Below are positions 19,690 to 27,169 of a DNA stretch of 64,000 bases, piece by piece (position 1 is the stretch's first letter; each line of letters starts with the position of its first letter). Origin of the DNA: Alloprevotella rava (GTDB taxonomy: Bacteria; Bacteroidota; Bacteroidia; Bacteroidales; Bacteroidaceae); the NCBI RefSeq assembly GCF_014195585.1, contig NZ_JACICA010000002.1:340048-404047 (forward strand), given 5' to 3'. The notes below the pieces were generated by a model. The model was given only the letters and a program-made list of their open reading frames with translations. It ran no database searches and was not told where the DNA came from. A program made the position numbers and the translations under genes.

Positions 19690-20742
19690 CTATTTTGTAG
19701 CGAGAATTTGTGTGTAGTCTGGGCGGAGCATTTTGGCGTCGACCACACACTGGAGTGAGGAATCCTCTGTGAGTTGTTTCAGTAGCTGGCACATTTGTCC
19801 TATGTTGTGAAATATAGGGTCGTAATTGTAGAACTGCCGGCAATAGTTGAGCGAAGGATTGTCGAAAATAAGAACCTTTTTGTGGTTGCTGACACATTCG
19901 AAACTCACACCGCTCACTTGGAAGCGGAACTGGGGCGGATAGGCCAATAGGATAGTATCTGCTTGGAGGAAAAGCTGCTGATACTGCGACTGTGTGAGAT
20001 AGTGATTGATAAAACGGATATTACCTATTTCTGTTTTTCCTTCTGGGTGGTTTCGCAGGATGAGTAAGATGTTTTCTCGTTTCAGAAAATCCTGCAAATC
20101 GGCATCCTTGAGCAGCTGTTGCATAAACACCCTATCCGGACTGGCCGAAGGATGAAAGACAACGTGCCGATAAGCCGACAAGTCGGGCAGTGTGGTAGTG
20201 GCGTTTGACACCTGAAAGGGCGGGATGCAGCCATGGGAGATGATGTCTACATTCTTTATTCCGTTTTCAAGAAAAGGCTGAGCCATCTCAGAATTGAACA
20301 CGATGAAACGATTATGGCGAGCCAGCCGTCGGAGAAAGAACGTTTTCAGTTTGCTGGAGTCAAAGCTTTGCGCGTTGCCATGACAAACGATGTTCATATT
20401 GCGACAGAGCGGGAAAAGTCCCAGCGTGATTTCCTCACAACTGGATACAATCACGCTGCGATAGTCCTGCGGACGTATTTTCCAGCGGATGAAGAGCAGA
20501 ACGAGAATAAAGAGGATGCGATTCAGCAGAGGTCGGTTGTCCCGTTGGTAAAGCCAGGAGGGAAGAATGGCTGCATACTCATCTTTGGCGTAGGGCAATT
20601 GATCTGCCAATTCTTTATGTAGCACCAAGCGAACATTGCGCTGGGTGGCTTTGAGCGCATCAATATGAATGTGGTCGAAATTAACGTGCCCCACTTGGTG
20701 GATATAATCTACATAAAGAATATCTTTCGCAGCTTTAGCCAT
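19690..20742 (-). CDS. Probable GT-B-fold glycosyltransferase
   Basis: A 350-residue protein with no signal peptide and one internal hydrophobic stretch (about residues 74-88, LNRILFILVLLFI). I do not recognise a precise family. The features FIVFNSEMAQPFLENGIKN, LLILRNHPEG, ADTILLAYP and VSGVSFECVSNHKKVLIFDN look like the C-terminal Rossmann half of GT-B enzymes, where an S/G-x-x-x-E region contacts the nucleotide sugar. Its position between an EpsG polymerase gene and a GT2 gene supports a role in glycan assembly. It could instead be a polysaccharide pyruvyl- or phosphotransferase-type enzyme. Confidence 0.65.
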   Translation of the reverse strand: MAKAAKDILYVDYIHQVGHVNFDHIHIDALKATQRNVRLVLHKELADQLPYAKDEYAAILPSWLYQRDNRPLLNRILFILVLLFIRWKIRPQDYRSVIVSSCEEITLGLFPLCRNMNIVCHGNAQSFDSSKLKTFFLRRLARHNRFIVFNSEMAQPFLENGIKNVDIISHGCIPPFQVSNATTTLPDLSAYRHVVFHPSASPDRVFMQQLLKDADLQDFLKRENILLILRNHPEGKTEIGNIRFINHYLTQSQYQQLFLQADTILLAYPPQFRFQVSGVSFECVSNHKKVLIFDNPSLNYCRQFYNYDPIFHNIGQMCQLLKQLTEDSSLQCVVDAKMLRPDYTQILATK

Positions 20743-20804
20743 AAGCTTATTTTGATGTTGTGTATATTTTTAACGTTCTTGAGTTTCTCTTTATTGTATC
20801 TGCC

Positions 20805-21956
20805 TTACTTAATCGTTTCGCTGTACACATCGAAGGTGATGCGCCGCAGATTGTAGCTCTCTGTGCTAAAGATAACGTTGTCGTAGCGGTAGATGATGTT
20901 GTTGGTGGATTGGTATATCTTGAGCATCGAATAGATAAAGAGGAAGCAGACGAAGAGCCGTCGGTTGTTTTGAACTGCGAAGCATTTGATCAAATCGAGC
21001 CATATCACCCAATAGCCAAAGGCAAAGAGATAGGAGAAACGAACGCTCAGAACTCGGAATTCGCTTAGGAAGAAGAAGAGTGTAAAATAGATGAGGAGCG
21101 CGTTGATAAAGATATCTGCATTCTTGCGTACGACGTGGAGTTTGTTGTAGTAGATAAGTACCAATATCCCTGTGAAAAGGCGTTCCAGATAGCCAATGCT
21201 GATTTGGAAACCTACGCCAGGTGCCATTTCCATATAGGCATCGATTTTTTGCTTTAGTGAGGGGTCGATGATGCTTGATGCAAAGCTCACTATCTCCATG
21301 AGCATCGGGATTCGCATGAGGTAGACGACATTTCCGATAAGGAAAACGATGAGGAACACCCAACGGCCCCACTTTCGGTGCAATAAGAAATAGAAGGGGA
21401 TGAAGATCAGCGAGGTGGAATGGAAGAGAAAAGCCAAGCCACATATAAGGAAGTAGGGAATAGGTCGGCGTGCCTCTAAATAAGGCAAGGCATTAAGGAA
21501 GAGCATGATAGCGATAGAGTTTCGCATCAAGTCGGTCGACATCACCAACCCGCCCATGGCCAAGTATATGATTAGTGCTAACGGCGTGTTCTCAACGTAG
21601 CGCGAGAGGAAGCGGGCGAGCAATACGAGGTTGATTGCTGCGCAGACAAACGAGAAAAAGAAATAGTTGCTCGAAAGGCTCTTGCATGTCAGCATCAGTA
21701 TCATGAAGCCCGGTTCGTACTGCCAATCGGATATTTCTGTCTTTGGCAGTTCCCACCATTTCCAAGTCATGAATACTCGGTAGTATTCTGCCCAGTCATA
21801 GAAACAGAATCCTCGGAAGCCGAAGAAGAAGAGGAACACGCCCAAGGCTAACCATGTGAGGCGCTTGCGGATCTTTTCGTTTTTAGTATCATTCGACCAC
21901 CAGGCCAAAATACTGAAAAAGACAATCAGTGCGAGGTAAGGGATTGAATACTCCAT
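20805..21956 (-). CDS. EpsG/Wzy-type polysaccharide polymerase
   Basis: A 383-residue membrane protein with about 10-12 hydrophobic segments and the EpsG-family start YLALIVFFSILAWWSND, then FFFGFRGFCFYDWAEYY with the conserved aromatic/acidic loop and YEPGFMILMLTCK. This is the candidate repeat-unit polymerase for the locus. Its ATG overlaps the stop of the upstream Wzz gene (TGATG, one shared base), so translation is probably coupled. The family assignment rests on topology and these short motifs, because polymerases diverge fast. Confidence 0.83.
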   Translation of the reverse strand: MEYSIPYLALIVFFSILAWWSNDTKNEKIRKRLTWLALGVFLFFFGFRGFCFYDWAEYYRVFMTWKWWELPKTEISDWQYEPGFMILMLTCKSLSSNYFFFSFVCAAINLVLLARFLSRYVENTPLALIIYLAMGGLVMSTDLMRNSIAIMLFLNALPYLEARRPIPYFLICGLAFLFHSTSLIFIPFYFLLHRKWGRWVFLIVFLIGNVVYLMRIPMLMEIVSFASSIIDPSLKQKIDAYMEMAPGVGFQISIGYLERLFTGILVLIYYNKLHVVRKNADIFINALLIYFTLFFFLSEFRVLSVRFSYLFAFGYWVIWLDLIKCFAVQNNRRLFVCFLFIYSMLKIYQSTNNIIYRYDNVIFSTESYNLRRITFDVYSETIK

Positions 21957-23008
21957 CAGTTTTGGCTTTTAGTGAATGAAACTCGCTCTTTGATGCCTAC
22001 TACCCACAAGCCGTCAAGCACTACAAATAACAACACCCATATCAGAACGATGGTCAGCGGGGAAATTCCGCTTGGGTGATTAGGAATCGTAGGGCTTGAA
22101 AGCTGCACAAAAACGGGATCTGCATACTGCACATCGGCGCGTGACTTCTGTAGTTGTTTCTGGCGTTTTTCGTAGTGCTGATAAGCAATCTGTAGCTCGT
22201 TTTCCAGCGTGGCGAGTTGCGTGCCAATAGTCTGCAGCGTCACATCCTGATTGGCATCAGCAAAGGCAGTATAGCGTTTTTTTGCTTTCTCGTATTCCGC
22301 TCTGCTCTCATCCAGTGCTTTCTGTGCATTGCTTAAAGCGATGCGTTCTTTCTGCGTCTTATAGTCCGCGACGAAGCGTTTCAACCGATTCTGAAGAGTA
22401 TCGACGAGCGAAGCAGCTACGTGCGGATCTTGATCAACTGCCGTGATGCAAATAATACCCGCTCGGCGATTGTAGATACAAGCCACCGAACCTTGAATAA
22501 GTTCAACCATATCTTCTTGTTCATCGGTCAGACGGAAAGGGTCAAGCTTATCTTCGCCGGATGTAGCAGCTTTTTTCTTCGGGAAGAGCTTCATGATGCT
22601 GCGTTTTGCCTGTGCGGCAAGTCCCAGCTTAGTGTCTTCCACAAGATGGCGGTAGTAAGTTTTTGTTATCCCAGTTTCGAGCGTGACAGGAACAGAGAAA
22701 AGCTCGACAATGAACGATTTTGTTGAAAAAATATCGGGATATAATGCAGGATAAACCCCATCTGCACCTATGTTAGTATTGAAATCTACTTCCAAATCTT
22801 TAAGCGTATTCTCTACGCTCTCAGAGAGAGAGGATTTTCCTGTTTGTTCTGGTGCTAAGAGAGTTTGAGCTGTATAGTATTGTGGAGTTTGTGTGGCTAC
22901 GAATATGCCTACGAGCAAACCAAGTAGTAAGAAAACCACCAGACTGATACGATCAGTGATGATTTTCTTACAGATATATTCGAAATTAAATTTGTTTTCT
23001 TCACTCAT
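21956..23008 (-). CDS. Wzz-type polysaccharide chain-length determinant (second copy)
   Basis: A 350-residue inner-membrane protein with a first membrane segment near residues 20-40 (ISLVVFLLLGLLVGIFVATQ), a periplasmic domain with a coiled coil (about 215-285), and the closing PNHPSGISPLTIVLIWVLLF segment. It is clearly paralogous to the protein at 14626-15729 (shared VDTLQNRL, DPHVAA/DPQVAA and FADSNQD/FADANQD motifs). The ATG at 23008 follows a good promoter by about 30 bases; an upstream Met at 23071 would place the start ahead of the predicted transcription start. It is the first gene of the minus-strand operon. Confidence 0.88.
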   Translation of the reverse strand: MSEENKFNFEYICKKIITDRISLVVFLLLGLLVGIFVATQTPQYYTAQTLLAPEQTGKSSLSESVENTLKDLEVDFNTNIGADGVYPALYPDIFSTKSFIVELFSVPVTLETGITKTYYRHLVEDTKLGLAAQAKRSIMKLFPKKKAATSGEDKLDPFRLTDEQEDMVELIQGSVACIYNRRAGIICITAVDQDPHVAASLVDTLQNRLKRFVADYKTQKERIALSNAQKALDESRAEYEKAKKRYTAFADANQDVTLQTIGTQLATLENELQIAYQHYEKRQKQLQKSRADVQYADPVFVQLSSPTIPNHPSGISPLTIVLIWVLLFVVLDGLWVVGIKERVSFTKSQN

Positions 23009-23041
23009 TTGAGTGTATGTGCAAAAAGTTACTATATAGAG

Positions 23042-23072
23042 CAAAAGTAATTTATTTTTCCCGTTATTCAAA
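23042..23072 (-). promoter_or_regulatory. Promoter of minus-strand polysaccharide operon
   Basis: Read on the minus strand: TTTG (23072-23069), a 19-base spacer and TACTTTTG (23049-23042). This matches the Bacteroidota consensus and puts the start of transcription about 25-30 bases before the Wzz ATG. Confidence 0.7.
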
Positions 23073-23154
23073 ACATCAGTTTAGATTTCCGCGCCTTCTA
23101 TCTTCTCTGAAAAAGAAAGTGCACTTTTCCGTATCTCCCTATAACTTCGTCTCT

Positions 23155-23400
23155 CTTCGCCTTTTTTGTGAACATTTGTGGACTAAAAACACCTATGATT
23201 ATCTCAATTATAGTCAATAATATTCTTACTTTTTCGTTCTGAGAATGGCTCAAAAATCGGCGCGGAAGGGAGCGGATGAATCGTTTCTCCTTCTTGAGCG
23301 TCGGTTTCCTTATTGTGTCAGCCAGCGCAATAAGGATGTCGGCTGACAGAATAAGGAAACCAATGGATACAATAAGGATGCAGACGAGGAGATTAAGGGA
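23155..23400. repeat. E1 dispersed repeat copy 3; gene-free stretch 23009-24107
   Basis: A degenerate TTCGTG-type arm (TTTTTTGTGAACATTTGTGG, about 23163-23182) is followed by ACTAAAA, a TATTCTTACTTTTTCG segment, and at 23306-23385 a CCTTATTG hairpin plus CAATAAGG units. The order matches the copies at 13.0, 35.6 and 59.1 kb. The remainder of 23400-23700 holds no gene that I can support. A candidate small RNA follows at 23704-23766, and the secDF leader fills the last part. Confidence 0.7.
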
Positions 23401-23703
23401 GTTTTTGAACGAAAAAGAGAAAAGAAGCGGGCCGTTTGTGTTGTTGAGCGGAGCGTTAGAGGAATTTTTCGGAAGAATAGGACAAGCTGCTTGCTCGGCA
23501 AAAGAAAAAAAATCGGCAGAAAGCGGAGAAGAATGCTTTTTTAGGAGAAAAGCGAATGTCAAATAATAGGATGGTTTTGTGGGTGTGTTTCTCTCAGTTT
23601 GAAAGCTTATTGTAGCAATCGGTGCGTGAGCATCGAGCGATCGGCAGCATGAAGAAGCGAGAGAGGAGACGGGAGGTGTTGGTGATTTACTGGCTTATGG
23701 GCA

Positions 23704-23766
23704 TAAAAAAAGGGATACCACTGTATCCCAACCTTGTTAACCTTAAATCTAATACTATGAAAAACA
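23704..23766 (-). ncRNA. Candidate small RNA of about 60 nt
   Basis: Read on the minus strand, a promoter with TACCTTTG (23779-23772) would start a transcript near 23765. It would end at a perfect hairpin, GGGATAC (minus 23729-23723), loop AGTG, GTATCCC (23718-23712), followed by seven T residues (23711-23705). No open frame of useful length lies in this strand. The plus strand reads an eight-codon frame (23757-23780, MKNTLQR) that is less likely to be meaningful. The layout (promoter, about 35 unpaired bases, terminator) is that of a discrete small RNA; the target is unknown. Confidence 0.6.
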
Positions 23767-23771
23767 CGTTG

Positions 23772-23801
23772 CAAAGGTAAGTAGTTTTTTTTATCCTGCA
23801 A
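23772..23801 (-). promoter_or_regulatory. Promoter of candidate small RNA
   Basis: On the minus strand TTG (23801-23799), a 19-base spacer and TACCTTTG (23779-23772) fit the Bacteroidota promoter consensus. Confidence 0.65.
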
Positions 23802-24010
23802 GTGTTTGAGCAAATTTTCTTTCTATAAAATGCTATTTTTAAAGAAATTTAGCGGAATGAGTATCTTATTGCTCCGTATATTAAACTCTTTTTACAGAAA
23901 TCTTTGAGCAGCAGGAGAGGGCGCGGGAGGTGGTGAAGAAAGCATGCAGAGGCGCTGACAAACACACTCATTATTATATATAAAAGCTATAATTTCAGCG
24001 CAGTAACCCT

Positions 24011-24038
24011 TTTGTATTGTGAAAAAAGCGTATATTTG
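24011..24038 (+). promoter_or_regulatory. Putative promoter of secDF
   Basis: TATATTTG at 24031-24038 matches the -7 consensus. A TTTG at 24011-24014 lies 16 bases upstream, slightly closer than ideal. The leader to secDF is about 65 bases. Confidence 0.55.
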
Positions 24039-24107
24039 CACGCTAATTGTACTTATTTTAGCACAAGCTATAAGCAAATTCAATAAAAAACTAAATCAAT
24101 AAAATCA

Positions 24108-27026
24108 ATGCAAAACAAAGGATTTGTAAAAGTCATTGCAGTCCTGCTTGCGCTGACTTGCCTCTTCTACTTCTCTTTCTCTTTTGTGGTGCGCCACTAC
24201 GAGAGCAAGGCGGAGGCTATGAACGCGAAAGTGGCAGGCTCGGGTGACCGCTACCTTGATTCAATGCGCAACGTGGTTGTTTATCCCGTTGTTGGCAAAA
24301 CGCTCAAGGATTGCGAGGCCCTGCAGATCGGTCTGGGTCTTGACTTGAAGGGTGGTATGGATGTCATCCTCGAAGTTTCTGTTCCCGATGTAGTGAAAAA
24401 TCTTGCTGGCGACAATGCCAACACTCCAGCTTTCAAGAAAGCTGCTGATGAGGCTTATGCTGACTACAAGCAAGGTAAGGGCGACTTCGTGGAAATGTTC
24501 GTTCGTCGTTATGGCGAAGCCAACGGCCAAGGAAAGTTAGGTGCTGTATTCGCAACTGGCTTAAAGGCAAAGAACATCACGTTCTCTTCTTCCGACAACG
24601 AGGTGCGTAGCGCGCTCAACGATGAGGTTGATGCTGCCGTAGAGAATGCTAACCTCGTGGTACGCCAGCGTGTTGATAAGTTCGGTGTGGCTCAGCCCAA
24701 TATCCAAATCCTTCGTGGTAAAGGCCAGATAGGTCAGATTATGGTCGAGATGCCGGGTATCAAGGAACCGGAACGTGTGCGCAAGCTGCTTCAGGGAAGT
24801 GCCAACCTCGAATTCTGGGAGACTTACAACCGCTCCGAGATTCAGAGTCAGCTGGCAAGCCTCGATCTCATCGGTACTGCTGCCGACACCACCGCAACTG
24901 ATACTACAGCAACGGCTCAGCCTGCTGCCAAGACCAGCACTCCTGCTCTGAAGTTTAGCCAGCTTGTGATGAACGCTGGCGGTCGCGATGGTAGTGCTGT
25001 CGGTGTGGCTCGCCTGGCCGATACAGCCGCAGTAAATGCTATCATCAATAGTCCGGCTGCTAAGTCTAAGCTGCCGAAGGATCTGCGCCTGGCTTGGGAC
25101 GTTAAGTCGAACAGCGGCATTGTGACGCTCTATGCGCTCAAAGGAAACGGCAACAATATGACGCCGACCATGCAGGGGGCTGTGATTGCTGACGCAAAGG
25201 CCGACTTTAATCCTACAACCCATGCTCCTATCGTTTCGATGGACATGACGAGCGATGGTTCTCGCGAATGGGCCGCTATGACGGGTAAGAACGTGGGTCG
25301 CGATGTGGCAGTTGTCCTCGACGGCGTTGTGTACAGCGCTCCGCGCGTAAATGGTCAGATTTCTGGCGGTAAGACTGAAATCTCCGGTGTTTTCACTATC
25401 GACGACACTAAGGACCTTGCCAATGTGCTCAACTCTGGTAAGATGCCCGCGCCTACGAATATCATCTCTGAAGAGACTATCGGTCCGTCACTCGGTGCTG
25501 CCTCTATCCAGGCCGGCCTCGAGAGCGCGATTATCGCCTTCGTTCTGTTGATGATCTTCATGTGCTGCTACTACGGTATTATTCCGGGTATGGTGGCAAA
25601 CCTCGCACTGATTCTCAACTTCTTCTTCACGGCCGGTGTCCTTACATCGTTCCAGGCTGCCTTGACGATGAGCGGTATTGCCGGTATGGTGCTGTCGCTC
25701 GGTATGGCTGTCGACGCCAACGTGCTTATCTACGAGCGTACGAAAGAAGAGTTGCGTGCAGGTAAGAATATCAAGAGCGCGCTGGCAGCTGGTTACGGCA
25801 ATGCCTTCAGTGCAATCTTCGACTCCAACCTTACTTCAATCATCACCGCCGTTATTCTGTACAACGTTGGTACAGGCCCCATCCGCGGTTTCGCCCTCAC
25901 GCTGGGTATCGGTATTTGCGCAAGCTTCTTTACCGCCGTTTGGATTAGCCGTATCATCTTCGAACACTTCCTCAACAAGGACAAGTGGCTCAACTTGACG
26001 TTCGACACGAAGCTCAGCCGCGGCTTGCTTCAGAATTGCAATTTCAACTTCCTCCAGAAAGCCTCTAAGGCTTACGTCATCTTTGGTATCGTCCTGCTCG
26101 CAGGCCTTGCATCCTTGGGTGTGCGCGGTCTGAGCAAGGGTATCGACTTCACGGGTGGTCGCAACTTTGTGATCGAGTTTGAGCAGAAGAACACAACGCC
26201 CGAGCAAGTGAAGGAAGTGGTTGCTAAGAGCATTCGCCCATTGGACAACAACGCAACGGTTAATGCCATCGAGGTAAGTACCACGCAGGGCAAGGCAGTG
26301 CGTCTGACAACCAACTATATGATCAATAGCGATGCTACTGACGCTGACGAACAGGTAGAACAAGTGATTTGGAAGTCGCTTTACGATGGTGGACTCATCA
26401 AGGCCGACTACAACACGTTTAAGAACCGCGACGACCACACGGGTGGCTCCATCGTGAGTGCACAGAAGGTGGGCGCCAGCGTAGCTTCCGAAATGACGAA
26501 GGATGCTATTTGGGCAACGATGCTCTCCCTTATCGCCATCTTCATCTATATCCTCGTGCGTTTCCGCAACGTTGCGTTCTCCGTTGGTTCAGTTGTAGCT
26601 TTGACCATCGATACTATGCTCATCATTGGCATGTACTCCCTCTGCTGGGGTTGGGTTCCCTTCTCGCTTGAAGTGGATCAAACCTTCGTTGGAGCTGTGC
26701 TAACCGCCATTGGTTACTCAATCAATGATAAAGTGGTGGTATTTGACCGTATCCGCGAGAACTTAGGTCTCTACCCGCATCGTGAAACAACGAAACTCTT
26801 CAATGATTCTATCAATCAGACGCTGGCGCGTACGTTGATGACTTCATTGACCACGTTGCTCGTATTGCTCTGTATCTTCATCCTCGGCGGTGACAGCATC
26901 CGTAGCTTTGCTTTCGCAATGATTCTCGGTGTCATCTTCGGCACGATGTCCTCTATCTTCCTCGCTGCTCCTATCGCAAACCGCGTGCTGGGCAAGAAGC
27001 GCGCAGCTGCAGCAACGGCAGAATAA
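24108..27026 (+). CDS. secDF: Fused SecD-SecF protein translocase subunit
   Basis: A 972-residue inner-membrane protein in which SecD and SecF are one chain, as is usual in Bacteroidota. The SecD half has an N-terminal membrane segment (about 8-28), the DLKGGMDVILEV motif near residue 79, a large periplasmic P1 region and five membrane segments (GMVLSLGMAVDANVLIYERT near 520). The SecF half starts near 650 with GIDFTGGRNFVIEF and has AIGYSINDKVVVFDRIREN near 865. It uses the proton-motive force to pull proteins from the SecYEG channel. The Thr/Ala/Asp-rich stretch near 260-275 is a linker insertion. Confidence 0.96.
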   Translation: MQNKGFVKVIAVLLALTCLFYFSFSFVVRHYESKAEAMNAKVAGSGDRYLDSMRNVVVYPVVGKTLKDCEALQIGLGLDLKGGMDVILEVSVPDVVKNLAGDNANTPAFKKAADEAYADYKQGKGDFVEMFVRRYGEANGQGKLGAVFATGLKAKNITFSSSDNEVRSALNDEVDAAVENANLVVRQRVDKFGVAQPNIQILRGKGQIGQIMVEMPGIKEPERVRKLLQGSANLEFWETYNRSEIQSQLASLDLIGTAADTTATDTTATAQPAAKTSTPALKFSQLVMNAGGRDGSAVGVARLADTAAVNAIINSPAAKSKLPKDLRLAWDVKSNSGIVTLYALKGNGNNMTPTMQGAVIADAKADFNPTTHAPIVSMDMTSDGSREWAAMTGKNVGRDVAVVLDGVVYSAPRVNGQISGGKTEISGVFTIDDTKDLANVLNSGKMPAPTNIISEETIGPSLGAASIQAGLESAIIAFVLLMIFMCCYYGIIPGMVANLALILNFFFTAGVLTSFQAALTMSGIAGMVLSLGMAVDANVLIYERTKEELRAGKNIKSALAAGYGNAFSAIFDSNLTSIITAVILYNVGTGPIRGFALTLGIGICASFFTAVWISRIIFEHFLNKDKWLNLTFDTKLSRGLLQNCNFNFLQKASKAYVIFGIVLLAGLASLGVRGLSKGIDFTGGRNFVIEFEQKNTTPEQVKEVVAKSIRPLDNNATVNAIEVSTTQGKAVRLTTNYMINSDATDADEQVEQVIWKSLYDGGLIKADYNTFKNRDDHTGGSIVSAQKVGASVASEMTKDAIWATMLSLIAIFIYILVRFRNVAFSVGSVVALTIDTMLIIGMYSLCWGWVPFSLEVDQTFVGAVLTAIGYSINDKVVVFDRIRENLGLYPHRETTKLFNDSINQTLARTLMTSLTTLLVLLCIFILGGDSIRSFAFAMILGVIFGTMSSIFLAAPIANRVLGKKRAAAATAE

Positions 27027-27055
27027 GATTCGAAAGACATATACATATATATAAT

Positions 27056-27088
27056 ATAGGAGTGGTTCTCTCGCAGGGCCACTCCTAT
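27056..27088 (+). terminator. Stem-loop after secDF
   Basis: ATAGGAGTGG (27056-27065) pairs with CCACTCCTAT (27079-27088). There is no strong T run after it, so it is a 3'-end stem-loop or a weak terminator. Confidence 0.5.
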
Positions 27089-27139
27089 TGCTATCTATGA
27101 GAGGAAGAAAGCAGAGGTCAGCAGCAAGAAAAAAATTAG

Positions 27140-27147
27140 TATCTTTG
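27140..27147 (+). promoter_or_regulatory. -7 element of uvrA
   Basis: TATCTTTG is a perfect -7 match, with transcription starting about 15 bases before the uvrA ATG. No clear -33 TTTG is seen. Confidence 0.55.
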
Positions 27148-27169
27148 CAATTCAAGCAAAAAGGCTCTT

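Noticed and set aside
23757..23780. Eight-codon plus-strand frame (MKNTLQR) as a leader peptide of secDF
   Set aside because: It lies 330 bases from secDF with a separate promoter in between, and the minus strand explains the same bases better as promoter plus small RNA.
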